Positions 16,934 through 25,112 of a DNA stretch of 55,796 bases are shown here, one piece after another; the stretch's first letter is position 1, and every line of letters begins with the position of its first letter. The notes below the pieces were generated by a model. It was not told where the DNA came from. It worked only from the letters and a program-made list of their open reading frames with translations, and searched no databases. The DNA is from SAR202 cluster bacterium (GTDB lineage: Bacteria; Chloroflexota; Dehalococcoidia; Lucifugimonadales; UBA3495), in assembly GCA_009392095.1 (NCBI GenBank), contig VFHF01000182.1, forward strand, positions 1 through 55,796. The letters run 5' to 3'. The position numbers and the translations under genes were made by a program.

Positions 16934-16980
16934 CAGGTGTCAGCCTTTCGTAAACCGCTCAATTTTGGAATAAAAGATGG

Positions 16981-16996
16981 GTACTCTTAAGAGTAC
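16981..16996. promoter_or_regulatory. Perfect 16-bp palindrome
   Basis: GTACTCTTAAGAGTAC in the 119-base gap between the enolase-superfamily gene and the first NIPSNAP gene. It could be an operator or a small mRNA hairpin. No T-run follows, so it is not a strong terminator. Confidence 0.35.
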
Positions 16997-17052
16997 TGGG
17001 ATCTGAATCAGCCCTAAAAATGCTGACAGCTAAAAGCTACTGGAGGTAAAAC

Positions 17053-17364
17053 ATGGTTGCACAGATACGTACTTACACCATCAATAAGGGAATGATGGAA
17101 TCTTGGTTGGAGCTTTTCGACAAGGAGATTCGGCCTGTACACGTGAGCCTGGGGATCCCCATCGTGGCCACCTATGTCAACGCAGACCGCACCGACTTCA
17201 TCTGGGTGCGGACCTTTGAGACCGCGGAAGAGATTCCGGAGAAAGAGAAGGCCTACTTCGCTTCACCGGGACGAAAAGCCCTGGGCGACAAACCCACCAA
17301 CCACATCGCAAGGATGGACGTTAAGCTGGTGGAAGAAGTGCTTGAGACCGCCAAGGCAGCCTAG
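17053..17364 (+). CDS. NIPSNAP-family protein (copy 1)
   Basis: A 103-residue dimeric alpha/beta-barrel protein of the NIPSNAP family. It begins with the usual IRTYTINKGMMESW strand-helix and ends with a strand carrying the H-I-A-R-M block. The ATG has GGAGGT six bases upstream. Bacterial NIPSNAP proteins are often found in catabolic clusters next to enolase-superfamily or monooxygenase genes, where they may bind or degrade small substrates, but no reaction is established. A near-duplicate follows 31 bases later. Confidence 0.85.
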   Translation: MVAQIRTYTINKGMMESWLELFDKEIRPVHVSLGIPIVATYVNADRTDFIWVRTFETAEEIPEKEKAYFASPGRKALGDKPTNHIARMDVKLVEEVLETAKAA

Positions 17365-17395
17365 ATACCTATCAGCTAATTTTAGGAGAGAAAAC

Positions 17396-17698
17396 ATGGT
17401 TGACCAGATGCGCAGCTACACCATCAATAAGGGAATGATGGACTCTTGGATCAAATTGTTCGAGACCGGGATCAAGCCGGCCCATGATGCTGTTGGAATG
17501 CCGGTGGTGGCCACTTGGGTCAACATGGACCATAACCAATTCATCTGGGTCCGCCGGTTCCCCGAGGGCGCCGACATCCCCGCCAAAGAAGACGAGTTCC
17601 GCAACTCTGACGGATTCAAATCTTTAGGGACCCAGCCGGGCGACCACATCGCAAAGATGGACGTCCAGAACCTCGAGCTAGGTAAGCTAGCAGCTTAA
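17396..17698 (+). CDS. NIPSNAP-family protein (copy 2)
   Basis: A 100-residue paralogue of the previous gene. The start is the ATG at 17396, with GGAG nine bases upstream; the frame is open further upstream but overlaps copy 1 and is not used. The opening block RSYTINKGMM is nearly identical to copy 1, and the closing HIAKMDV is conserved. Divergence is in the middle of the chain, where the ligand pocket should lie. The pair may form a heterodimer. A strong hairpin follows 13 bases after the stop. Confidence 0.84.
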   Translation: MVDQMRSYTINKGMMDSWIKLFETGIKPAHDAVGMPVVATWVNMDHNQFIWVRRFPEGADIPAKEDEFRNSDGFKSLGTQPGDHIAKMDVQNLELGKLAA

Positions 17699-17711
17699 GG
17701 GCCTTTCTTTC

Positions 17712-17744
17712 AGCGGTCAGCTAATAGGGAATTAGCTGACCGCT
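17712..17744. terminator. Terminator-like hairpin between convergent genes
   Basis: A perfect 14-bp stem (AGCGGTCAGCTAAT with its complement) around the loop AGGGA, then AATCGCTTTT on the + side. It closes the NIPSNAP operon; the convergent GNAT gene ends at 17753. Confidence 0.7.
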
Positions 17745-17752
17745 AATCGCTT

Positions 17753-18211
17753 TTAGGTGACCGCTTCCTTGCGCATCAGGACGTGGACTATGTCCGCTTC
17801 CAGGAATTTTTCCCCGCGCTCGACGTAACCGTGGGCGGAGTAGAAATCTTTGACGTACACCTGGGCGTTTAGGATATAAGTTGTTACGCCCTGAGCGGTG
17901 GCCTCATCTTCCAGAAATTGCAGTAGACGGCCCCCGATTCCCTGGCGTCGGAATTCGATGTCGACAGCCATGCGGCCGATGCGCGCCGCGCTGTCCTCGT
18001 CGCGGTAGAATACTCTGCCAGTGGCCACCACTTTATCATCGTGCCCCTCGCGGTTAGATATAACGATGGCGTGGGTGGCTGTGGCATCGGTCTCGTCCAG
18101 CTCATCTTCCATGGGTACCTGTTGTTCGCCCACGAACACCCGGAACCGCACGCCTAACGCGCCCTCCATCTCGGCCTCAGTCTCCACAAGTTTTATTGTC
18201 AGGTCGTCCAA
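17753..18211 (-). CDS. GNAT-family N-acetyltransferase (ElaA-like)
   Basis: About 152 residues with a complete GNAT domain. The acetyl-CoA binding segment is RRQGIGGRLLQFLE, followed by the beta-5 bulge region and an NAQVYVKDFYSAHGY block typical of ElaA-type proteins. An N-terminal RFRVFVGEQQVP segment is also typical of that group. I choose the TTG start at 18211 because AGAGG lies five bases upstream; a longer frame to 18313 would add 34 residues of poor quality. The acceptor is unknown. The start overlaps the end of the preceding small gene by 13 bases. Confidence 0.8.
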   Translation of the reverse strand: MDDLTIKLVETEAEMEGALGVRFRVFVGEQQVPMEDELDETDATATHAIVISNREGHDDKVVATGRVFYRDEDSAARIGRMAVDIEFRRQGIGGRLLQFLEDEATAQGVTTYILNAQVYVKDFYSAHGYVERGEKFLEADIVHVLMRKEAVT

Positions 18212-18474
18212 TTTTTCCTCTGTCCGATGTTCTTTCCGAAGATCACTCGGCAGTAAGAGCCTTCCAGACCATTGGAATGGTCCAGAAGCGGGCGCGAATC
18301 TCCGGTTTTCCACAATGGTCGGCGATGTAATTTATCAGCTATTTTAATTGTTCTAGCAGTCGATAGCACGGACCTGGCGCGGTCCCCTACAGCCGGCCAG
18401 TCCTGGCTGGCAATCGCCTCTTCGGCTTCATTCAGGAGACGATCGATCTGTCTTTGCATTCGTTCGCTGGGCAT
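18199..18474 (-). CDS. Small protein resembling the N-terminus of a larger Chloroflexi protein
   Basis: A 91-residue frame. The first 40 residues (starting MPSERMQRQIDRLLNEAEEA, then a DWPAVGDRARSVL helix) look like a conserved helical segment that I recall at the N-terminus of longer Chloroflexi signalling proteins. That recollection needs a search to confirm. The remaining 50 residues have no such character and may come from a truncation or frameshift. The frame ends inside the start of the GNAT gene. It is either a short real protein or the remnant of a larger one. Confidence 0.45.
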   Translation of the reverse strand: MPSERMQRQIDRLLNEAEEAIASQDWPAVGDRARSVLSTARTIKIADKLHRRPLWKTGDSRPLLDHSNGLEGSYCRVIFGKNIGQRKNWTT

Positions 18475-18877
18475 GATGGATGCATACTAATACTGGGGCG
18501 GCAGGCCTGTCCATAATCGCCCGATACCCCTCTATGAGATTGTTATTTCCCAACCGCAAACCAGCTACCGTTCTTCCGGACCGCAGTTGGCTATACCAAT
18601 CGTTGAGATTCCTCGCCCTGCTCGGAATGACAGAGCTCCCGAGAAGGCGGTGTCCTGAAATGGGAGCGCCTCGGAGTGACAGTACAATCAATATTGTCAT
18701 TCTGAGCCAGCCGCAGCGGCGAAGAATCTGCCGATTGGCTCGGAGCAAGAAGGGCGGCTGCGCAAAGGTTCGGTCGGTGGGGTCGAGTATGGCAGATCCT
18801 TCGCTTCTCTCAGGATGGCAGTTGCGGCAGGCAATAATGGCGCGTCCAAGTACTCAATTTCCCCAAGCCCATAAAAA
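18475..18877. repeat. Repeat-rich non-coding spacer
   Basis: No credible gene. Three segments belong to a dispersed repeat style: GAGATTCCTCGCCCTGCTCG followed by GAATGAC (about 18604-18631), TGTCATTCTGAGC...GCGGCGAAGAATCT (about 18695-18730) and CAGATCCTTCGCTTCTCTCA followed by GGATGG (about 18790-18818). They are alternately oriented versions of a GTCATTCTGAGC / AGATTCTTCG unit. A + frame runs through the region but its translation only reflects the repeats. Confidence 0.55.
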
Positions 18878-18906
18878 ACAAAGCCCCCTCATTAAGGGGG
18901 CTTTGT
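18878..18906. terminator. Rho-independent terminator
   Basis: A 12-bp stem (ACAAAGCCCCCT with its complement) around the loop CATTA, with an A-run on the left side. Read on the - strand it ends in a T-run and terminates the alcohol dehydrogenase transcript. Confidence 0.85.
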
Positions 18907-18939
18907 CTGTTGAAGACCCGAAAGCTGACTGCTGAAAGC

Positions 18940-20037
18940 CTACCCGTACATTATGACGCCGCGGCCAATCTCGCCCTTGTCCATATCGCCGTAAGCCTCG
19001 TTGATCTGGTCCAGGGAATAGTGGCGGACCACTAGGTCGTCCAGGTTCAGTTTGCCGGCCAGGTACATGTCCACCAGCTTCGGCATATCGACGCTGGCGT
19101 GGGTGGAGCCGTAGTAGGTGCCACGCATGGTTTTCTCGTTACGGACCATGTCCACCGCGTTGATGCCGGCCTCAGCGCCCACCGGGGCGATGCCGACGAT
19201 GGTCACGACGCCCTTCTTGCCGGCCATGTCGTAGGCGGCCTTGGTGGTGTCGGCCGAGCCGAAGACCTCGAAGGTATAGTCGGCGCCCTTGCCGTCGGTC
19301 AGCTCCCTGACCTGAGCAACCGGGTCCTTGTCCGAGGCGTTGACCGTGTGGGTCGCGCCGAACTTCAGGGCGAACTCGAGCTGGGCCTCGCTGATGTCCA
19401 CGGCGATGATTTTGCTGGCGTTGACCAGGGCCGCGCCCATGACCACGTTCAGGCCAACTCCGCCGCAGCCGATGACGGCCACTGTGCTGCCGGGCTGGAC
19501 GTTGGCGCTGGCGGTGACTGCGCCGACGCCGGTGGGGACGCAGCAGCCGATGAGGGCAGCTACATCCATGCCGATGTTGGATTCGATGGGCACCACGGCG
19601 GCCTCCGGGACGACCGTGTGCTCGGCGAATAAGGCGGTCTTGCCAAAGTGATGGACTCGAGTGTCGCCTTTGTGCAGACGCGTGGTGCCATCGAACATGA
19701 AGGCGCCAGCGGCGGCGTGCGCGTCGCACAACTGGGAGTTGCCGGTGATGCAGCTCTTACAGCGGCCGCAAGAAGAGACGAACGAAAGGATGACCTGCTG
19801 TCCGGGCCGGACCGAGGTCACGCCGGGGCCGACAGCTTCGACGGTGCCTGCGCCTTCATGGCCTAAAACTATAGGAAGAGCGGTGGGGGCGTCGCCGTGC
19901 ATATAGTGGCGGTCGCTGCGGCAGATGCCGGCTGCGCCGACCTTGACCAGGACCTCCCCGGCTTTGGGGTCGTCCAGATCCAAGTCTTCAATGATCAAAG
20001 AGTTCTTTTGTTCGTACAGTACGGCGGCCTTAACCAT
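18940..20037 (-). CDS. Zinc-dependent alcohol dehydrogenase (MDR family)
   Basis: A 365-residue medium-chain dehydrogenase/reductase. Catalytic zinc ligands are C39 and H60 with E61 (GHEGAGTVEAVG). Structural zinc is bound by C90, C93, C96 and C104. The dinucleotide-binding loop is GCGGVGLNVV, and an aspartate follows the next strand (VDIS), which favours NAD over NADP. The family oxidises alcohols or reduces aldehydes; the closest style is the class III / aryl-alcohol group. GAGGAGG lies nine bases before the ATG. A terminator follows 33 bases after the stop. Confidence 0.92.
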   Translation of the reverse strand: MVKAAVLYEQKNSLIIEDLDLDDPKAGEVLVKVGAAGICRSDRHYMHGDAPTALPIVLGHEGAGTVEAVGPGVTSVRPGQQVILSFVSSCGRCKSCITGNSQLCDAHAAAGAFMFDGTTRLHKGDTRVHHFGKTALFAEHTVVPEAAVVPIESNIGMDVAALIGCCVPTGVGAVTASANVQPGSTVAVIGCGGVGLNVVMGAALVNASKIIAVDISEAQLEFALKFGATHTVNASDKDPVAQVRELTDGKGADYTFEVFGSADTTKAAYDMAGKKGVVTIVGIAPVGAEAGINAVDMVRNEKTMRGTYYGSTHASVDMPKLVDMYLAGKLNLDDLVVRHYSLDQINEAYGDMDKGEIGRGVIMYG

Positions 20038-20241
20038 AGGAAAGCGCCTCCTCAGCGTCTAATTCTTCTCATCGTGAGAGCGGAGGTATCATCGCGGAAT
20101 GGTGGGGGTGGTGTCAAATGGGGGAGGGTGAGTTGAGAAAGTACATCAACAAAATGGGTTAAAACCCGTTGTCTAACCAAACGCCTTTATTGCTGCGTTT
20201 CATGCCTGCCAAGGACCAGCCCAGTTCGAGCTAACTCCGAA

Positions 20242-21303
20242 TTACCCCGCCCTCCATATCTCCTCCGAGCACACCCGCGTTACCCAGCCGGACATCCAGG
20301 CTGAGTGGCGACCTCCCCCGCCGGCCACGACTACCACGATATCGTCTGGCGATGCGCAGATTGGGACCAGAGTGTTGGCGTTTGTTTGGTCGATCCAGTT
20401 GGGCCAGACCCGGTTGCCGTAGTGGGCCAGGTCTTTGAGTTGGTGGATGGGCATCCGGGCGTTGGCGTAGATGTACTCCCGGACGTCGGCCTTGGAAAGG
20501 CCCGACCCGGCGATCTCGTTGGCGTGTTCGGGGCAGAGCACCAAAACGATCTGGGAGCGGGTGCCCAGGTGGTAGTAGCCGGGGATGCCCACGCCGCGCA
20601 TGTTGGCCGTGATGGTCCGAAGGACTTCTAGGCCGGTGCCCACGGTGCTCTCCATGACGTTGTAGACGCCCAGGATGGCGGCTATGGTCACCGTGCTGGC
20701 TTCCGGCTTGTAACCCAGCTCCACGTGCCGGGGCTCCCAGGGGCTTTGGTCTTCGTTCTCGCTGAAACAGAAGCTGTAGCGGTAGGGCGTGGACAGCGTG
20801 GCCTTGTCCATGTCACCGGGTATCAGTCCGCCCAGGTTCCGGACGGCCAGCCGCAACGCCCGGCCGATGACGGCGTTGGCGCGGTAGCCTGGGCCGAAGC
20901 AGGCGGCATCGCCGTTGATCTCGAGTTCTTTGGCTATGGGCCCGTTGACGATCAGCACCTGGGCCGCGCCGCCGGTGGTGACGGCGTTGCCGGCCAGGTT
21001 GAACTCGTCCCGTAGGGCCGCCTTCAGCGCCGCCACGACCACGGGGAAGTGCTCGGGCAGGCACCCGGCCATGACAGCGTTGACCGCCAGTTTCTCCAGA
21101 GTGACGTTTGAGTTGCCGGGCTGGATGCGGCCCAGGGAGTCGGACGGTTGGCCGCCGTAGCCGGACAGCATCTCGCGGACCAATGGCTCGGTGGGTGCGA
21201 CGATGGGAAGGCCGTCGGTCCAGCTCTGCTCCCAGAAGTAGTTCTGGATGGCGCGGGGTGAGTCTTCGATTCGGACACGGCTGGACTGGAGTTTTTCGGC
21301 CAT
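20242..21303 (-). CDS. Conserved protein of unknown function with SWTDGLPIVAPT signature
   Basis: A 353-residue protein with well-conserved-looking blocks: SWTDGLPIVAPT near the N-terminus, NAVMAGCLPEHFPVV at about 75-90, and a GDAACFGPGYRANAVIGRA block near the middle. I recall a family of this form in environmental genomes, in some cases associated with UGSC (seleno)proteins, but I cannot confirm the association or name a reaction. No signal peptide or membrane helix is apparent. Histidine and cysteine residues in the blocks could bind metal or a thiol substrate. It stands alone, with the second MITE-like element immediately upstream. Confidence 0.7.
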   Translation of the reverse strand: MAEKLQSSRVRIEDSPRAIQNYFWEQSWTDGLPIVAPTEPLVREMLSGYGGQPSDSLGRIQPGNSNVTLEKLAVNAVMAGCLPEHFPVVVAALKAALRDEFNLAGNAVTTGGAAQVLIVNGPIAKELEINGDAACFGPGYRANAVIGRALRLAVRNLGGLIPGDMDKATLSTPYRYSFCFSENEDQSPWEPRHVELGYKPEASTVTIAAILGVYNVMESTVGTGLEVLRTITANMRGVGIPGYYHLGTRSQIVLVLCPEHANEIAGSGLSKADVREYIYANARMPIHQLKDLAHYGNRVWPNWIDQTNANTLVPICASPDDIVVVVAGGGGRHSAWMSGWVTRVCSEEIWRAG

Positions 21304-21364
21304 TCTGGGTTATCGCTCCGATTTTGTGTTCGATGTGTTGTAAATGAATAGATCAAGCGGCGAC

Positions 21365-21506
21365 GTAGGCGCCGGTTTTTAACCGGCCGTGGCTCGGGGT
21401 TGGCCAAATTAATCTGAGGAAACCGGATTGGACTGGAATCGTAATCCGGCTTCCTCACTTAGCATTGGTTTCCCTCGGGCGAACCGAGTTAAAACCCCGC
21501 ACCTAC
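21365..21506. repeat. MITE-like element, copy B (142 bp)
   Basis: Ends GTAGGCGCCGGTTTTTAACC (21365-21384) and the reverse complement of GTAGGTGCGGGGTTTTAACT (21487-21506), with 16 of 20 positions matching each other and close matches to copy A at 14141-14286. The interior differs from copy A and carries its own hairpin (AGGAAACCGGATT paired with AATCCGGCTTCCT). There is no coding capacity. Confidence 0.6.
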
Positions 21507-21570
21507 GGTGACTTGCTCAATTTTAGAGCAGGTCTTTGTATCCCAATTGATCGGAATTGCGGTGGCGAGG

Positions 21571-23826
21571 CTAGCCTATCTTCTCTAATGGCGCGAAACT
21601 GAGCAGCAGGCGTTTCTGGCCTACGCCGCCTTCAAACTCGATGGTGACCTCGGTGTCGGAGGCTGTTACGTCCACGCGGGTGACCACGCCTTCGCCAAAA
21701 GCGTTGTGGCGCACCGAGTCGCCCACCGACAAAGTTGGGCGGGCCGACTCAGGCTTGGCCCGATTGATCACCGGAGTCGGTGCCTGCCAGGTGTTCCAGG
21801 ACGGGCCCTTAGACTCGCCTGGCTTGCCAAACGATCTACTTGTACCGCCAGCGGAGCCATTAGTTGGTCCGGAGCCCGATGTGATCAGCTCGGCGGGGAT
21901 GTCTCTCAGGAACCGGGAGCCCTCCCCGGCCCGAGTGGCCCCGAAGATCGAGCGGCGGAAGGCGCGGGTCAGGTAGAGGAGTTTCTCGGCGCGGGTCATG
22001 CCCACGTAGCAAAGCCGCCGTTCCTCCTCAAGCTGGTCCTCGTCGTCCAGGGACCGGCTGTGGGGAAGCAGCCCTTCCTCCATGCCCACCATGAACACCA
22101 CCGGGAATTCCAACCCTTTGGCCTGGTGCAGGGTGATCAGCGTGATGGAGTCGTCAGCGTCCTCGTAGTTGTCCACGTCGGCCACCAGGGACAGGCGTTC
22201 CAGCAGTGTGGCCAGGCCGTCGGGCGGCGCCTCGGCGTTGAACTCCTGGGCGGTGGCCCGTAGCTCCATGATGTTCTCCCAGCGTTCCTGGGGACTGTCA
22301 TCGCTGTTCTGGATGAAATTTCGGAAGCCGGTGTCCTCAACGACCCGGTCGACCAGGTCAACGACCTTTTCCCGCTTGCTCAGCTCGATGAGCTTCTCCA
22401 GGGTCACGGCGAAGTCTGCGAAGGACGTGGCGGCCTTCTTCGTGATGGTGATGGGGCAGTCCTCGCCGGCTAACCGGGCGGCAGCTACCTCTTGCATGGC
22501 CGCAAAAAGCCCCAGGTTCTTGCTCCTAGCCCAGTCTCCCATTTGCTGCATGGACTTGGCGCCGATGCCCCGGGGAGGCACATTGATCACTCGGCCCAGG
22601 TTCACATCGTCGTTGGGGTTATAGACCAGATGCAGGTAGGCCATCAGGTCCTTGACCTCACGGCGCTTGTAGAAGCGGATGCCGCCGACGAGCCGGTACC
22701 GGGTACCTTGGTGCAGGCAGGCCTCCTCCAGGGCTCGGGACTGGGCGTTGATCCGGTACATGACCGCGCAGTCGCCGTGCTTATACCCGTTCTCGCGTAC
22801 CAGCCGTTCGGCTTCAGAGATAACGAAGGACGCTTCCTCTCCTTCGTCATAGGCCTCCCGAATCTCCACCAGGTCTCCCTTGGAATTGTCGGTGAACAGG
22901 TCCTTCTGGATGCGCTGGCCATTTATCGAGATGAGATTCTTGGCGGCGTCCAGGATATTCGCCGTAGACCTGTAATTCTGGTCCAGAGCGATGGTCTTGG
23001 CCTGAGGGTAGTCACCTTGGAAGCTGAGTATGTTGCGTATGTCGGCGCTACGCCAGGAGTAGATCGACTGGTCGGGGTCGCCCACTACGCAGATGTTCTG
23101 GTGGGACTCAGCCAGTAACCGGGCCAGTTGGTACTGGGAGATGTTGGTGTCCTGAAACTCGTCCACCATGATGTATTTGTAGCGGTCGTTGTACTTCGTC
23201 CTGACGCCGGGAAACTCCCGAAGGAGCTGTACTGTCTTCATTAAAAGGTCGTCGAAGTCCACAGCGTTGTTGCGGGTCAGGGCCTCTTCGTAATGGTGGT
23301 AGACCTGGGCGCAGATCTCCTCGAAGTAGTTGTCGGCGTTCTTGGTGAAGGCCCTGGAGTCCCACATCTTGTTCTTTGCGTTTGAGATCATGCTGAGGAT
23401 GGCCCGGGGCGGGTTCCGCTTGGGGTCGATCTCCGCCAGTTCCATGGAGTCCTTGATGATCTTGGCCTGGTCGTCGGCGTCGTAGATTGAGTAGTTGGTG
23501 TCCAGGCCAAGGTTGTGCCCGTCGATACGCAGCACTTTGGCGCAGAAGGAGTGGAACGTGCCTACGGTCAGCGCGTCGCTGCGGGAGCCGACCAGCCGGT
23601 CCAGCCTTTCCCGCATCTCCCTGGCGGCCTTGTTGGTGAAGGTCATGGCCAGAATGTTGAAGGGGCTGATCTCGTACTCGCGGACCAGGTAGGCGATGCG
23701 GTGAGTGATGACTCGGGTCTTGCCGCTGCCGGGCCCGGCCACGATGAGGAGAGGGCCATCGACGGTCTCGACGGCCTCTTTCTGCGCTGGGTTAAGTCCT
23801 TCCAGTAATCCCGAGCCTGTAGTCAT
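21571..23826 (-). CDS. pcrA: UvrD/PcrA-type superfamily 1 DNA helicase
   Basis: About 751 residues with the full set of SF1A helicase motifs: motif I GPGSGKTRV, motif II VDEFQDTN, motif III GDPDQSIYSWR, motif V TLHQAKGLEFPVVF and motif VI VGMTRAEKLLYL. The C-terminus ends with a DSVRHNAFGEGVVTRV Tudor-like domain, which contacts RNA polymerase or UvrB in PcrA/UvrD proteins. The helicase acts in nucleotide excision repair and in clearing stalled complexes. I place the start at the ATG at 23826. A perfect extended -10 (TGTTATAAT) ends seven bases upstream of this ATG, so the message may be leaderless; a longer start at 23847 lies upstream of that promoter. Confidence 0.93.
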   Translation of the reverse strand: MTTGSGLLEGLNPAQKEAVETVDGPLLIVAGPGSGKTRVITHRIAYLVREYEISPFNILAMTFTNKAAREMRERLDRLVGSRSDALTVGTFHSFCAKVLRIDGHNLGLDTNYSIYDADDQAKIIKDSMELAEIDPKRNPPRAILSMISNAKNKMWDSRAFTKNADNYFEEICAQVYHHYEEALTRNNAVDFDDLLMKTVQLLREFPGVRTKYNDRYKYIMVDEFQDTNISQYQLARLLAESHQNICVVGDPDQSIYSWRSADIRNILSFQGDYPQAKTIALDQNYRSTANILDAAKNLISINGQRIQKDLFTDNSKGDLVEIREAYDEGEEASFVISEAERLVRENGYKHGDCAVMYRINAQSRALEEACLHQGTRYRLVGGIRFYKRREVKDLMAYLHLVYNPNDDVNLGRVINVPPRGIGAKSMQQMGDWARSKNLGLFAAMQEVAAARLAGEDCPITITKKAATSFADFAVTLEKLIELSKREKVVDLVDRVVEDTGFRNFIQNSDDSPQERWENIMELRATAQEFNAEAPPDGLATLLERLSLVADVDNYEDADDSITLITLHQAKGLEFPVVFMVGMEEGLLPHSRSLDDEDQLEEERRLCYVGMTRAEKLLYLTRAFRRSIFGATRAGEGSRFLRDIPAELITSGSGPTNGSAGGTSRSFGKPGESKGPSWNTWQAPTPVINRAKPESARPTLSVGDSVRHNAFGEGVVTRVDVTASDTEVTIEFEGGVGQKRLLLSFAPLEKIG

Positions 23827-23832
23827 GGGCCG

Positions 23833-23841
23833 ATTATAACA
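23833..23841 (-). promoter_or_regulatory. Extended -10 promoter giving a probable leaderless pcrA mRNA
   Basis: On the - strand, TGTTATAAT is followed by CGGCCC and then the ATG at 23826. The expected transcription start, six to eight bases after the -10 hexamer, is the ATG itself. Confidence 0.55.
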
Positions 23842-23882
23842 TGACATAACCCGGATCCAGCCTCAAAAACCGGGTATTAAGG

Positions 23883-24491
23883 CTATTTAAGGGCTGCGGA
23901 GACTTCTTCTAGAGTGGAGATCGTGCAGAGGAAGGGTAACGCCACGGTCAGGGACGCATCGTGGGCCTCCTGGCTCACCGATGCGCAGCAGTCGCCTACT
24001 ACTATGGTGTCGTAGCCAAGGTCGCAGGCCTGCCGGGCGGTGCCCTCGACCACGAAATTGGTGGCAACGCCGGCCAGTATCAGCGTGCCGATTCGCTTGG
24101 TTCGGAGTATCTGGTCGAGGTCGGAGGCTGTAAATGCCGAAACGCCGCGCTTGGTTACAATGGGCTCGCCGGCCTGGGGAGTTAATTTCTCATGGATCTC
24201 GGAGCCCCAGGTTCCTTCCACCAAGGCGGTAGCTCCGTGCAGCCCCTGCCAAAGTCCAGCGTTCGCCGGCCGCTCAGGGTAACCAGGGCGGAACTTAACC
24301 GAGACGTAGATTATCGTTATACCGGCGCTGCGGCCTGCAGCCAATAGTTGGGCCGACTTATCCAAAACATTAGTTTCTGCCACCATCTTTGCAAATCCGA
24401 AGTCCTTGAAAGCGCCGTCGGGATGGACGATGTCATTTTCGAAGTCCATGGCCAAAAGGGCCGTGTGTTGCCGATTGATTTCCAAAGCCAT
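23883..24491 (-). CDS. Isochorismatase-family hydrolase lacking the catalytic cysteine
   Basis: A 202-residue protein of the isochorismatase-like fold. The catalytic aspartate D16 (AMDFEND) and lysine K114 (VTKRGVSAF) are present. In the third position, where cysteine hydrolases have a Cys (GVATNxCVE), this protein has V147 in GVATNFVVE. Cys-less members are known, including true isochorismatases and YecD-type proteins, so it may hydrolyse an enol ether or have another role rather than an amidase reaction. It is divergent from the zinc-ribbon gene and is not clearly in an operon. Confidence 0.85.
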   Translation of the reverse strand: MALEINRQHTALLAMDFENDIVHPDGAFKDFGFAKMVAETNVLDKSAQLLAAGRSAGITIIYVSVKFRPGYPERPANAGLWQGLHGATALVEGTWGSEIHEKLTPQAGEPIVTKRGVSAFTASDLDQILRTKRIGTLILAGVATNFVVEGTARQACDLGYDTIVVGDCCASVSQEAHDASLTVALPFLCTISTLEEVSAALK

Positions 24492-24696
24492 GTCAGCCTC
24501 CCAAGCAAATCAGATTGTTGAAATTTAAGTGAGCACTTGAAATCCAGCGTGCATTATAACTTGCCTCGTTGACCGATGGCACGGCTTGTAAGTTATTAGG
24601 CGTGAAATGGTTGAAGTTGCTGGCCGAAACGGTCCAAATATGTTTATCAGGGATAATCAAGGTCGACTTTGGACACTACGGCTGGGGTGAACGGGC

Positions 24697-25112
24697 ATGA
24701 TCTGCTCGGCATGCCAACAAACAACGAACCGGGAACACAGCTTTGTATCAGATGCGGCGTGCACATGGATCGCAACCTGCCGCCACAGTTGGTGCTGGAA
24801 TCCCTCTTCACCAACGAATTCATCTGGGGAATTAACATCGGCGGCTTAGCCGTGCCATTAGTACTGCTGGCCAGCGGTGTTTTGGGAGCGTGGCTAATCT
24901 GGGATCGGGTGGGATTTTCCAGTTATTGGACCATCACTGGATTCGCGGCGCTGATGCCCGGCACATTATTTACCATGTCGCTGCTGGCCGCATTCCGCAG
25001 AGGCGAGTCTTTTTTAATGGGATTGGGAGTATTCGTCTTATTCAGTCTTGCATCGGCCGGGATACTGGGTTTGATCCTGCCTATATTCGTCTTCAACAAG
25101 AATTTTGGCTAA
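24697..25112 (+). CDS. Zinc-ribbon membrane protein with an apparent one-base frameshift
   Basis: Translation from the ATG at 24697 gives MICSACQQ, the first half of a canonical zinc ribbon. That ATG has GGGGTGA seven bases upstream, the best ribosome-binding site here. The second half (NEPGTQLCIRCGVHMD) lies in another frame that stays open to 25112. Adding one base in the A-rich stretch around 24718-24726 would restore CxxC-x9-CxxC in a single frame. The rest of the protein has three hydrophobic helices and a short tail. The gap may be a genuine mutation, a sequencing error in a low-complexity tract or, less likely, recoding. A TTG at 24669 is the only upstream start in the downstream frame. 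The function is unknown; such proteins are usually small membrane proteins with a cytoplasmic zinc finger. Confidence 0.68.

Noticed and set aside
18480..18935. 151-codon + strand frame
   Set aside because: Its translation is dominated by dispersed repeats (for example FLALLGMTE) and by the terminator; no domain is visible.
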